From positions 19,086 through 65,226 of the forward strand of contig JAHDDY010000010.1 in assembly GCA_020629115.1 (NCBI GenBank): DNA of 46,141 nucleotides, in the 5' to 3' direction. Below the pieces are notes generated by a model that did not search any database, was not told the origin of the DNA, and saw only the letters and a program-made list of their open reading frames with translations. Numbering within the stretch: position 1 is the first letter of the stretch; each line of letters begins with the position of its first letter. Position numbers and translations under genes: made by a program. Below are positions 1 through 7,851 of this stretch, piece by piece. Origin of the DNA: Paracoccaceae bacterium. GTDB taxonomy: Bacteria; Pseudomonadota; Alphaproteobacteria; Rhodobacterales; Rhodobacteraceae.

Positions 1-85
1 CGGGCGCGGCTTCCTCAATGGGTTCGGCGCGCTTGCGGCGGGACCAGCGGGAGAGAAAATCTTCTTCTTTATTCTGCTTCTTCAT
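1..85 (-). CDS. DUF3306 family protein, N-terminal fragment
   Basis: Only the first 28 codons lie in the window; the gene runs off the left edge. The reading starts MKKQNKEED and continues FLSRWSRRKRAEPIEEAAP. The FLSRWSRRK stretch is the typical beginning of DUF3306 proteins, which sit next to DUF3305 and a polyferredoxin in Rhodobacteraceae formate dehydrogenase/molybdoenzyme clusters. Their biochemical role is unknown. The ATG at 85-83 lies inside the last codons of the preceding AT-rich gene, in another frame, giving a 17-base overlap and probable translational coupling. The first eight or so residues (KKQNKEE) are encoded by AT-rich sequence and look added to the usual start, as if the neighbouring insertion supplied a new initiation site. 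The call rests on a short motif plus gene order. Confidence 0.72.
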   Translation of the reverse strand, partial: MKKQNKEEDFLSRWSRRKRAEPIEEAAP

Positions 86-614
86 TATTCTCAAAAATCT
101 CGCTTCCGCGATTTTCCAGATAAGCTCTAAAATTCTCCATGCTTGTGTCCGTATCGAAGACATCAAAGAGGCATGTGAAAATCCTTCTTGTTATATTCAT
201 ATTTTTTTCGTTTCTTATGGAAAATCCATTTGTTGAAACGCTTCCGCCTGCGTGAATACAGGCATCGATGAAATTTGCTATTTCTTCGGGTGATAGTACC
301 GTGGCATCTATACTCATAGTTCTTGCAGAGGCCATAACCTGTTCACCAGGCTCAGGTTTCCTCAAGGGGCTCTCTTCAACATATCCTATTTCTGAAAAAT
401 CAACAGCCTGTAGTTTTCCTTTCAAGAATGCGATTTCCTTGTTAGTATCTATGCTTATTTGATATAAGGAATTTTGATTCTGTGCTATGTCATCAACTCG
501 CTTTTCTAGGGACTTGAAGGCAAATTGTATTAGTGCAAAGCTAATAATGCCCCCAGTAACCACTCCAGCGATTGCTGAGCCTATTATTCTTTCTTTGTCT
601 ATGCTGAACGGCAT
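69..614 (-). CDS. AT-rich ORF, small membrane-anchored protein of unknown function
   Basis: A 181-residue protein that I do not recognise. Residues about 10-33 form one hydrophobic helix rich in Gly, Ala and Ile after a short charged start. Residues about 35-67 look helical and could be a coiled coil (LEKRVDDIAQNQNSL region). The remaining ~110 residues are polar and acidic, ending ENNEEAE. A single-pass protein with a soluble C-terminal domain is likely. The ATG at 614-612 overlaps the DUF3305 stop as TGATG, which fixes the start and implies coupling. The stop lies after the DUF3306 start. The DNA is far more AT-rich than either side: bases 181-240 contain only 16 G or C of 60. It sits where DUF3305 and DUF3306 are normally adjacent, so recent acquisition is likely. 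Confidence 0.78.
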   Translation of the reverse strand: MPFSIDKERIIGSAIAGVVTGGIISFALIQFAFKSLEKRVDDIAQNQNSLYQISIDTNKEIAFLKGKLQAVDFSEIGYVEESPLRKPEPGEQVMASARTMSIDATVLSPEEIANFIDACIHAGGSVSTNGFSIRNEKNMNITRRIFTCLFDVFDTDTSMENFRAYLENRGSEIFENNEEAE

Positions 615-1165
615 CAGTGCACCGTGCCCTTCGGCTTCAGCGCCCCCGGCGCGCGGAAGACGTCGGCCGTCTGGCGCACCCGCGCGTCGCCCTTGCCGTC
701 CTCGACGCGTTCGGTGTCGAGCCGGTCGCGGCGGCGCTTCTTGAACTCCTCCTCGACGTGGTGCGTGTCCACGAAGTCGCGAATCCAGGCGACGAGGCCG
801 GGCGGGGCGGGCACCTGCTCCACGATCTCCTCGCCCGAATCCAGATAGTCCTGCGCCTCGTAGGAGGATGCCGTGACGAGGAAGACGGAATACTCCCGCG
901 CGTCCGGATCGTCCGGCTCGCCGGGGCGCAGCACGACGTAGACGCTCGGCGGCTCCATCGTCAGCGCGACCTTGTACGCCTCCGTCTCGCGCCGGTGCAG
1001 CGTCAGGGGCAGGGTGGCGGCGTGGTACTCGGTCACGCCGTCCTCCTCGCGCAGCACGCGCCAGTCGGCGGCGGGGGCACCGGGCAGCACGTCCACCACC
1101 TTCCACGCCCAGGTCGCCCAGCGGCTCACGCTCGGACTGCGCCGGATCACCACGCCGAGGGGCAT
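614..1165 (-). CDS. DUF3305 domain-containing protein
   Basis: A 183-residue cytoplasmic protein beginning MPLGVVIRRSPSVSRWATW, with the internal block DVLPGAPAADWRVLREEDG. This matches the DUF3305 family as I know it. Family members sit beside DUF3306, a polyferredoxin and TorD-like chaperones near formate dehydrogenase or other molybdoenzyme genes; no activity is established. The residues from about 135 on (HHVEEEFKKRRRDRL onward) are charged. I chose the ATG at 1165 because the conserved MPxGVV start begins there. A longer reading from an upstream TTG is open but adds only Ala/Arg-rich sequence. The gene is divergent from the polyferredoxin at 1301, so the 135 bases between them should hold both promoters. 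Its stop overlaps the next gene's start. Confidence 0.82.
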   Translation of the reverse strand: MPLGVVIRRSPSVSRWATWAWKVVDVLPGAPAADWRVLREEDGVTEYHAATLPLTLHRRETEAYKVALTMEPPSVYVVLRPGEPDDPDAREYSVFLVTASSYEAQDYLDSGEEIVEQVPAPPGLVAWIRDFVDTHHVEEEFKKRRRDRLDTERVEDGKGDARVRQTADVFRAPGALKPKGTVH

Positions 1166-1300
1166 GGTGGCGGCGCGGGCGCTTCGGGCGGCGGGGTCGG
1201 AGGTCCGGGACAAGGCGTCTCTTCCTATGGCGGCGCGTTGCGCGTAAGTTTTTCCGCGCCAGACGCAAAACACAAGAAGAACCGTTCGGGGGAGACGACC

Positions 1301-3325
1301 ATGGCCGGCGACGAGATCGCGATCCTGCTCTGCGACTGCGAGGGGTCGGTGACGACCGACCCGGAGGCGCTGTGCGCCGCCTGTCCGGGGGCGGAGGGCG
1401 TGCACGGCTCGCTGTGCCAGGCCGAGATACCCGCGCTGGCGAGCGCGTTGCAGGCCGGGCCTGTCGTCGTCGCCTGCGCGCAGGAGGAGGCCCGCTTCGC
1501 GGAGATCGCGGAGGATCTGGGCGTCGGGACGCTGGCGGGTACCGTCGACATCCGCGACCGGGCGCTCTGGTCGGACGAGGGCGGGCAGGCCGCGCCGAAA
1601 GTCGCCGCCCTCGTCGCCGAGGCGGGGTGGCCCGGGCGCGCCACGGGGACGATGGACGTGACGAGCGAGGGCGTGTGCCTCGTCTACGGGGCGTCGGGGA
1701 CCGTCCTCCCCGTGGCCGCGACCCTTGCGCGCACCCTGACCGTGACGGCGATGCTGACCGATGCGGAGGAGGTGATCCTGCCGTGGGATTCGGTGGTCCC
1801 GGTCGTGCGCGGGACGATCCGCCACGCGACGGGCAGCTTCGGGGCGTTCGAGGTGATGGCCGACGGCGTCGCGCCGATGATCCCCGGCGGGCGCGGGGCG
1901 CTGCGCTTCGAGACGCCGCGCGACGGGGGGCGCTCGGCCTGCGATATCATTCTCGACCTGTCGGGCGGCACGCCGCTCTTCCCGGCCCATGGCAAGCGCG
2001 ACGGATACCTGCGCGCCGATCCGGGCGATCCGCTCGCGGTCGCCGCGCTGCTTCCGCAGGCGATGGAGATGGTCGGCACGTTCGAGAAGCCGCTCTACGT
2101 CGACTTCCACGCCGAACTCTGCGCGCATTCGCGGTCGGGCCAGCCGGGCTGCACCCGCTGCCTCGACGTCTGTCCGACCGGGGCCATCGCCTCGGCGGGG
2201 GAGACGGTGGCCATCGACCCGCTGATCTGCGCCGGATGCGGCGGATGCTCGGCGGTCTGCCCGTCGGGGGCGGCGGAATACGCGCTGCCCCGGGCCGACG
2301 ACGCGCGGATGCGGATGGAAGCGATGCTGACCGCCTATGCGGAGGCGGGCGGCGCGGTTCCGCGCATCCTGATCCACGACGAGAAGGACGGGCGTGGCGC
2401 CATCGCCATGGCCGCCCGCTATGGACGCGGCCTGCCCGCGAGCGTGATTCCCTTCGCGGTGAACGAGGTGACGCAGGTGGGCCACGACCTGATGATATCC
2501 GCCTTCGGCATGGGCGCGGGTCAGGTCGCCGTCCACATGCCGACCCGCATCCGCCGCGAGGGCGAGGCGGAGCCGCTCGACGCGCAGGTCGCCTTGACCC
2601 GCGCGATGCTGGAGGGCACGGGCATCGGGGCCGGACGCCTGATCGTGATCGAGGACGACGACCCCGATACCCTGACCGCGGCGCTCTACGCCGAGGCCCC
2701 GTCCGCGCTGGACCACGAGCCGATCAGTCCCTTGGGCGACAAGCGGACCGCGACGCGCCTGTCCGTCGCCGCTCTGGCCCCCGGTGCCGCGCCCTTCGTC
2801 CTGCCGGACGGCGCGCCCTATGGCGAGGTGATCGTGAACGAGGGGGCCTGCACCCTCTGCCTCGCCTGCGTCTCGCAATGCCCGGTCGGCGCGCTGCTCG
2901 ACAATCCGGACAAGCCGCAGCTGCGCTTTCGCGAGAGCGCCTGCCTGCAATGCGGCATCTGCGAGAGCACCTGCCCGGAGGACGCCATCGCGCTCGCCCC
3001 CCGCTTCGACCCCGCCAACGCCGCCCGCGAGCCGCGCATCCTGCACGAGGACGAACCGGCCCTGTGCGCCGATTGCGGAAAGCCCTTCGGCTCGAAGGCG
3101 GCCATCGAGCGGATCGTCGAGAAGCTGGGCGGCACGCACTGGATGTTCGACAACCCCGAGCGGACCCGCGTCATCCGCCTGTGCGAGGATTGCCGGGTGA
3201 GCGCGGTGTTCCGCCAGAGCGACAACCCGTTCCAGATGGGCGACCGGCCCGCGGTGCGCACCACCGCCGACTATCTCGACGCCGATGACGAAAACGCGAT
3301 CCCGAAGCGGCGCTTCGATGCGTGA
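1301..3325 (+). CDS. Multi-cluster 4Fe-4S binding protein (polyferredoxin)
   Basis: A 674-residue protein with several ferredoxin-type cysteine motifs. One pair lies at about residues 275-325 (CTRCLDVCP and CAGCGGCSAVCP). A second pair lies at about 515-565 (CTLCLACVSQCP and CLQCGICESTCP). Extra cysteines occur near the N-terminus (LLCDCEGS, LCAACP) and as two CxxC pairs at the C-terminus (CADCGKPF, CEDCR), which may bind zinc or another cluster. It probably acts as a cytoplasmic electron carrier or cluster-loading factor for the formate dehydrogenase/molybdoenzyme system that goes with the divergent DUF3305/DUF3306 genes; that role is inferred from gene order. The ATG at 1301 follows a GGGGGAGA ribosome site. 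No signal peptide or membrane helix is visible. Confidence 0.85.
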   Translation: MAGDEIAILLCDCEGSVTTDPEALCAACPGAEGVHGSLCQAEIPALASALQAGPVVVACAQEEARFAEIAEDLGVGTLAGTVDIRDRALWSDEGGQAAPKVAALVAEAGWPGRATGTMDVTSEGVCLVYGASGTVLPVAATLARTLTVTAMLTDAEEVILPWDSVVPVVRGTIRHATGSFGAFEVMADGVAPMIPGGRGALRFETPRDGGRSACDIILDLSGGTPLFPAHGKRDGYLRADPGDPLAVAALLPQAMEMVGTFEKPLYVDFHAELCAHSRSGQPGCTRCLDVCPTGAIASAGETVAIDPLICAGCGGCSAVCPSGAAEYALPRADDARMRMEAMLTAYAEAGGAVPRILIHDEKDGRGAIAMAARYGRGLPASVIPFAVNEVTQVGHDLMISAFGMGAGQVAVHMPTRIRREGEAEPLDAQVALTRAMLEGTGIGAGRLIVIEDDDPDTLTAALYAEAPSALDHEPISPLGDKRTATRLSVAALAPGAAPFVLPDGAPYGEVIVNEGACTLCLACVSQCPVGALLDNPDKPQLRFRESACLQCGICESTCPEDAIALAPRFDPANAAREPRILHEDEPALCADCGKPFGSKAAIERIVEKLGGTHWMFDNPERTRVIRLCEDCRVSAVFRQSDNPFQMGDRPAVRTTADYLDADDENAIPKRRFDA

Positions 3326-3381
3326 CCGGGGGCGGGGCGGCCCTATCTAGCCGGCAGGAAACCACCACGGGAGATACCGCC

Positions 3382-4335
3382 ATGACCCTCGTCACCCGCC
3401 GCACCGGCCTGCTCCTCGGCGCGGGCGCGCTCGCCGCCCCCGCCCTTCTGGGCGGCGCCCGCCCCGCCCGCGCGGGGGCCGGGATGATGGGGGCCTCGCG
3501 CCCTGACCACATGCGCTTTCCCCACGGCGAGTTCGAGGTCACGACCCTCTTCGACGGCGCGGTGCAGCTCCCCGGCCCGTACCCTATCTTCGGGCAGGAC
3601 CAGTTCGAGGAGGACGTCGCCGACCTGGTCGAGGCGAACAACCTCAGCTCGGAGAGGATGGAGATCGGCTTCACCACGACCCTGGTGAATACCGGCAGCG
3701 AACTGATCCTGTTCGACACCGGCAATGACGGCACCCAGCGCCCCACCGCCGGCAAGACCCGCGCGCACATGGCCCGCGCCGGCTACGCGCCCGAGGATGT
3801 GGACATCGTCGTCCTGACCCATTTCCACGGCGATCATATCGGCGGCCTGATGGTCGACGGCGCGCCCGCCTTCCCGAATGCCCGCTACGTCACCACCGCG
3901 GCGGAATACGATCACTGGAGCGGGTCGGACAATGCGATGGTGCAGTCCAACGTCGTGCCGCTCGCGGAGCGGATGACGTTCCTGGAGGACGGGCAGGACG
4001 TGGTCTCCGGCGTGACCGCCATGGCCGCGAACGGGCATACGCCGGGGCACACGATCTACCACGTCGAGAGCGGCGACAGGCGCGTGCTGGTGACCGCCGA
4101 TACCGCGAACCACTTCGTCGCCTCGCTGGAGCGTCCCGACTGGCACGTCCGCTTCGACATGGACAAGGAGGCCGCCGCCGCGACGCGCAAGCGGGTCTTC
4201 GGTATGCTCGCCGCCGAGGGCATTCCCTTCATCGGCTATCACATGCCGTTCCCCGCCGTCGGCTTCGTGCGGGAGAACGGGACGGGCGGGTTCACCTACA
4301 CCCCGGCCAGCTACCAGATGTTCCTGGAAGGCTGA
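3382..4335 (+). CDS. Tat-exported metallo-beta-lactamase-fold hydrolase
   Basis: A 317-residue protein of the metallo-beta-lactamase superfamily. Residues 147-152 are the zinc-binding HFHGDH motif (LTHFHGDHIGG), and later His/Asp residues (NGHTPGHT, TADTANH) fit the remaining ligands. The N-terminus (VTRRTGLLLGAG, then a hydrophobic stretch ending ARPARA) is a twin-arginine signal, so the enzyme is probably folded before export to the periplasm. The start at 3382, after GGGAGATA, places the RR pair near the N-terminus; a longer frame from 3322 would bury the signal. Substrate is unknown: the fold includes lactonases, esterases and many other hydrolases. It follows the polyferredoxin by 56 bases and faces ruvX, whose stop lies 22 bases downstream on the other strand. 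Confidence 0.85.
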   Translation: MTLVTRRTGLLLGAGALAAPALLGGARPARAGAGMMGASRPDHMRFPHGEFEVTTLFDGAVQLPGPYPIFGQDQFEEDVADLVEANNLSSERMEIGFTTTLVNTGSELILFDTGNDGTQRPTAGKTRAHMARAGYAPEDVDIVVLTHFHGDHIGGLMVDGAPAFPNARYVTTAAEYDHWSGSDNAMVQSNVVPLAERMTFLEDGQDVVSGVTAMAANGHTPGHTIYHVESGDRRVLVTADTANHFVASLERPDWHVRFDMDKEAAAATRKRVFGMLAAEGIPFIGYHMPFPAVGFVRENGTGGFTYTPASYQMFLEG

Positions 4336-4357
4336 CCGACCGGGCGCGGGGCGTCCC

Positions 4358-4846
4358 TCAGCGGGCGGGGGGCGCGTTGCGGAGGCCCGTGAAGGCGTCC
4401 AGCGCCCCTTGCAGGATCGAGGCGGCGGCGGCGGCGTCGATGCGGGCGGCGCGCTTGCCCCGGTTGCGGCTCGTCTCCGCCATCGCCTCCTCGGCCGCGA
4501 CGGTCGAGAGGCGCTCGTCCCAGTGCAGCACGGGCAGGCCGAGCGCGTCCTCGACGCTGCGGGAGAAGGCGCGCACCGATTGCGCCCGCCGCCCCGCGCT
4601 GCCGTCCATGTTGTAGGGCATCCCCAGCACGATCCCGACCGCGTCGCGCCGCTGCGACAGCAGGCGCAGGCGTTCGAGATCGAGGCGCAGGCCGTTGCGG
4701 AACAGCGTCTCCAGCGGCGATGCCAGCGTCCGGCGCTCGTCGCAGACGGCCACGCCGACCGTCTCCGTCCCCGGATCGAGGCCGAGAAGCGCCCCCGCCG
4801 GTCCGGCCATCTCCAGGAACGTCGCCGCGTCCGCCGTGTACCTCAT
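4358..4846 (-). CDS. ruvX: Holliday junction resolvase-like RuvX/YqgF
   Basis: A 162-residue protein of the YqgF/RuvX family, an RNase H-like fold nuclease linked to 16S rRNA 5' maturation and proposed to resolve Holliday junctions. The first conserved acidic site is in LGLDPGTETVGVA (Asp23), followed by VLGMPYNMDGS and the late motif HWDERLST. The C-terminal RIDAAAAASILQGALD carries the last catalytic Asp. The ATG at 4846 overlaps the ccmI stop by four bases (ATGA), so the two genes form a coupled unit on the minus strand. Length and motifs are normal and the gene appears intact. Confidence 0.9.
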   Translation of the reverse strand: MRYTADAATFLEMAGPAGALLGLDPGTETVGVAVCDERRTLASPLETLFRNGLRLDLERLRLLSQRRDAVGIVLGMPYNMDGSAGRRAQSVRAFSRSVEDALGLPVLHWDERLSTVAAEEAMAETSRNRGKRAARIDAAAAASILQGALDAFTGLRNAPPAR

Positions 4847-6066
4847 CGCGCGGCGTCCGCGATGCGCGCCAGCGCGGCGGCATCCTCCGCGAAGGTCGCC
4901 CGCGCCGTCGCCAGCGCCGCCGCGCGGTCGTCGGCGCGGCCCAGGACGGCGTAGGCGCGGATCAGGCGCAGCCAGCCCTGCAGGTCGTCCGGCTCCTCGG
5001 CCAGACGTTCGGCGAGGCCCGCCACCATCCCCTCGATCATCGCGGTACGGTCGTCGTCGGACATCTCGGCGGCGGCGGCCATCTGCTCCCGCGTGGGGCC
5101 GGGACCGGCGGCGGGCGCGGCCTCGGGCAGCGGCGGAGCGGCGAGGTCGAGCGACTGGGCCATGCGCTCGGCATGGCCGTAGACCATCGGCACCCAGGGC
5201 GCGTCCGGCTCGGCATTCTCCAGAAGGGCGTTCCAGACGATCAGCGCCCGCCCGCTCTCGCCCCGCTGGGCATGGGCGAGCGCCTTGTAGTGGCCGAAGC
5301 GCGGATCGCCCGGCGAGAGGGACAGCCCGCTGTCGACCACCGTCTCGGCCTCGGGCGAGACGTAGCCGTTCGCCGCGCTGACCATCGCTTCGAGCATCTC
5401 GCCGTAGAGCGCCATGTCGGGCTGTTCGGCATTCTCGGCGAGGATGGCGTAGTTGCGCCAGGCATCGGCATAGCGCCCGATCTGCGCCTCCGTCCGGGCG
5501 AGGATCAGCCGGCCGCGCCGGTCGTCGGGCTTGCGGTCGAGGATGGCCTCGACCTCCGCGATCATCTCCGCGACGCGCTCCGTCTCTTCGGTCACGGGCG
5601 GCTCCGGCACGAACCCGGCCCGGTCGAGGATGCGCTCGGCCTCCTTCTGGGACGGACGCTGCGCCATCTGCGCCTCGAAGTCGGTGCGCGTCTCCAGCGG
5701 CATGTCCGGGCGCCCGGCGGCCCCGATGGAGAGATAGAGCGCGGCGGCCAGCGCCGGGATGCCCATCGCCGCCACGATGCCGATGCCCTTCGCGAGGGCG
5801 GGCGATACGGTGCGGGCCACGCCGTCGGCCTCCATCGCGTCGGTCGCGGCCAGCAGGCGGCGCGACACCTCGATCCTCGCGGCCTTCGCCTCGGCCTCCG
5901 TCAGCACCCCGCGCGACACGTCCTGGTCGATTTCCGCCAGTTGCGCGCGATAGGTCTGGGCGTCGTAGGCCGCCCGCGACTGCGCCTCCTGCCGCCCCCG
6001 GAAGAAGGGCAGGGCGAGGGCCGCGGCGGTCATCAGGGCGAGGGTACCGGCGAGGAGGATGAACAC
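4843..6066 (-). CDS. ccmI: c-type cytochrome biogenesis protein CcmI
   Basis: A 407-residue protein matching CcmI (CycH), the membrane component that holds apocytochrome c for haem ligation. The first ~22 residues are a membrane helix (FILLAGTLALMTAAALALPF). A cytoplasmic helical loop follows (YDAQTYRAQLAEIDQDVSRG, the usual CcmI signature). A second helix lies at about residues 93-113, and the periplasmic C-terminal part has TPR-like helices (RLILARTEAQIGRYADAWRNY and GWLRLIRAYAVLGR). It is the upstream gene of a coupled pair with ruvX, an order common in Rhodobacteraceae. It is divergent from soxB. Confidence 0.9.
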   Translation of the reverse strand: MFILLAGTLALMTAAALALPFFRGRQEAQSRAAYDAQTYRAQLAEIDQDVSRGVLTEAEAKAARIEVSRRLLAATDAMEADGVARTVSPALAKGIGIVAAMGIPALAAALYLSIGAAGRPDMPLETRTDFEAQMAQRPSQKEAERILDRAGFVPEPPVTEETERVAEMIAEVEAILDRKPDDRRGRLILARTEAQIGRYADAWRNYAILAENAEQPDMALYGEMLEAMVSAANGYVSPEAETVVDSGLSLSPGDPRFGHYKALAHAQRGESGRALIVWNALLENAEPDAPWVPMVYGHAERMAQSLDLAAPPLPEAAPAAGPGPTREQMAAAAEMSDDDRTAMIEGMVAGLAERLAEEPDDLQGWLRLIRAYAVLGRADDRAAALATARATFAEDAAALARIADAAR

Positions 6067-6204
6067 GGGGGGGCGAAGCTCCTGTTGCGTCTATCGCGGC
6101 GGACCCTAGCCCCGGCATCCGCCCCCCCGCAAGCGACAGGGCGACCGCACGCGCGCAGATGTCGCAATCTTGACCTCGAAAGGCGCTTGCGGCGGCGCGC
6201 GGGA

Positions 6205-6240
6205 GGGTCGAAAGCATCATGGATGCATCATTCTCGACCC
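6205..6240. promoter_or_regulatory. Nested inverted repeat upstream of soxB, candidate operator
   Basis: GGGTCGA at 6205-6211 is mirrored by TCGACCC at 6234-6240. Between them lies a second small palindrome (GCATC-ATG-GATGC). The repeat ends 20 bases before the soxB start, in the soxB/ccmI divergent gap. It could bind a regulator or form an RNA hairpin near the ribosome site. I see no second copy and cannot name a binding protein. Confidence 0.35.
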
Positions 6241-6260
6241 GACGACCTGGGAGACGCGGC

Positions 6261-7541
6261 ATGACCCCGAACGGCACGACACCGAATCCGAAGGCGCGCT
6301 ACTCGATCTTCAGCCTCGCCCGCAACGCGATGACCGGGCACCAGAACTGGGAACGCGCCTGGCGCTCGCCGGAGCCGAAGAAGGAATACGACGTCGTCAT
6401 CGTCGGCGGCGGCGGCCACGGGCTGGCCACCGCCTACTACCTCGGCAAGAACCACGGCGTGCGCAACGTCGCGGTGCTGGAGAAGGGCTGGATCGGGGGC
6501 GGCAACACGGGCCGCAACACGACCATCATCCGCTCGAACTACCTCCAGGACAGCTCCGCCGCCCTGTTCGAGCTGTCGCGCTCGCTGTTCGAGACGATGA
6601 GCCAGGATCTCAACTACAACGTCATGTTCAGCCCGCGCGGCGTGCTGATGCTGGCCCAGACGGAGCACGAGAAGCGCGCGTGGCAGCGCACCTTCCACGC
6701 CAACCGCATCAACGGCATCGAATCCGAATGGGCGACGCCGGAGAAGGTCAAGCAGCTCTGCCCGATCATCAACCTCGACCCGAACACGCGCTATCCCGTG
6801 CTCGGCGGACTGTGGCAGCCGCGCGGCGGCACGGCGCGGCACGACGCGGTCGCGTGGGGCTACGCCAGGGCGGCGGACGAGATGGGCATCGACATCATCC
6901 AGAACTGCGAGGTCACGGGCGTCGACACCTCGAACGGCGCCGTCTCGGGCGTGCAGACGACCAAGGGTCCCATCGGCTGCGCGAAGCTCGGCATCGTGGT
7001 GGCGGGCAATTCCTCGCGCCTCGCCGACATGGCCGGCTTCCGCCTGCCCATCGAGAGCGTCGCGCTTCAGGCGCTGGTGTCGGAGCCGATCAAGCCGTGC
7101 ATGGATATCGTGGTCATGGCCAACACGGTCCACGGCTACATGAGCCAGTCCGACAAGGGCGAGATGGTCATCGGCGGCGGGGCGGACGGGTTCAACAACT
7201 ACACCCAGCGCGGCAGCTTCCAGCATATCGAGGAGACGGTGACGGCCCTCGTCGAGACCTTCCCCATCATCTCGCGGCTGCGGATGCTGCGCCAGTGGGG
7301 CGGGATCGTGGACATGACGGGCGACCGCTCGCCCATCATCTCGAAGACGCCGGTCGAGAACGTGTTCATCAACTGCGGCTGGGGGACGGGCGGGTTCAAG
7401 GCGACACCCGGCTCCGGCCACTGCTTCGCCGCGACGGTCGCCAAGGGCGAACCGGACCGCGTTGCCGCCCCCTTCAGCCTCGACCGCTTCGCCGAGGGAC
7501 GCATGATCGACGAGAGCGTGGCGGCGGCGGTGGCGCACTGA
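6261..7541 (+). CDS. soxB: Sarcosine oxidase beta subunit family flavoprotein
   Basis: A 426-residue flavoprotein closely matching the beta subunit of heterotetrameric sarcosine oxidase, which oxidises N-methylglycine to glycine and passes the one-carbon unit to tetrahydrofolate. The dinucleotide motif GGGGHG lies at residues 49-54. The GGTARHD block (His194) corresponds to the His that carries covalent FMN in characterised enzymes, and the YSIFSLARNAM start is typical. I chose ATG 6261 because it follows a GGGAGA ribosome site and sits close to the conserved start; the frame is open back to 6219. The usual partners soxD, soxA and soxG are absent on both sides, so the gene is solitary here. 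It may work with subunits encoded elsewhere, or as a paralogue with another amine substrate. Confidence 0.85.
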   Translation: MTPNGTTPNPKARYSIFSLARNAMTGHQNWERAWRSPEPKKEYDVVIVGGGGHGLATAYYLGKNHGVRNVAVLEKGWIGGGNTGRNTTIIRSNYLQDSSAALFELSRSLFETMSQDLNYNVMFSPRGVLMLAQTEHEKRAWQRTFHANRINGIESEWATPEKVKQLCPIINLDPNTRYPVLGGLWQPRGGTARHDAVAWGYARAADEMGIDIIQNCEVTGVDTSNGAVSGVQTTKGPIGCAKLGIVVAGNSSRLADMAGFRLPIESVALQALVSEPIKPCMDIVVMANTVHGYMSQSDKGEMVIGGGADGFNNYTQRGSFQHIEETVTALVETFPIISRLRMLRQWGGIVDMTGDRSPIISKTPVENVFINCGWGTGGFKATPGSGHCFAATVAKGEPDRVAAPFSLDRFAEGRMIDESVAAAVAH

Positions 7542-7851
7542 CGGAACGGCGAGGCGTTTTGAATGCACTCTACCTGTGACCGCCTCGATTGAAATCGCTG
7601 CCCGGCTTGACCGGGCAATCTAGGGGTAGCAAGCATGATTGCCCGTGGCTGTGGATCACCCGGTCAAGCCGGGTGGTGACGGCTCTTATTTACGATTTTC
7701 GAGCCGAAGCGACGTTTCTCCAGACACTGAGTTTACACAAAATTGGTCCGGTTTCGGTGCACGAAATCGGGCTATTGGTTTTTCCATCGGTTTATGTATC
7801 GTCTTCCCCATACGTCGCACATAAGCGGCGGCTAACGGGGAGAGACGAGAG
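7542..7851. other. 310-base gap between soxB and amt
   Basis: No gene is visible. The first part holds the paired-hairpin repeat at 7598-7682. From about 7690 the sequence becomes AT-richer than the genes around it and probably carries the amt promoter. It includes a near-perfect small palindrome (TTTCG at 7752-7756, CGAAA at 7762-7766, around GTGCA). I found no convincing -35/-10 pair or sigma-54 site. GGGGAGAG just before 7852 is the amt ribosome site. Confidence 0.6.
7598..7682. repeat. Paired-hairpin palindromic repeat (REP/BIME-like), copy 1
   Basis: Two hairpins with five-base loops. GCCCGG-CTTGA-CCGGGC spans 7600-7616. CACCCGG-TCAAG-CCGGGTG spans 7657-7675. They are roughly inverse to each other (CTTGA against TCAAG) and are flanked by CAATC and GATTGCCCG, so the whole unit can also fold as one long structure. 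The same design recurs at 30620-30697, 32001-32101 and 35436-35532. It lies just after soxB and could also slow transcription or protect mRNA ends. Confidence 0.7.

Noticed and set aside
69-614. Prophage remnant as source of the AT-rich ORF
   Set aside because: No integrase, phage structural gene or att-like repeat is nearby; a single-gene insertion is all that can be shown.
1225-3139. Open frame antisense to the polyferredoxin that joins the DUF3305 frame
   Set aside because: Only the last 183 residues match a family (DUF3305); the rest mirrors the polyferredoxin gene and lies beyond a good start.
6219-6260. Longer soxB start at ATG 6219
   Set aside because: It lies within a nested palindrome, has no ribosome site, and adds 14 residues not typical of the family start.
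7598-7682. CRISPR or attachment site
   Set aside because: There are no regularly spaced identical repeats, and no integrase or tRNA gene is near. Two inverse hairpins fit a REP-like element better.
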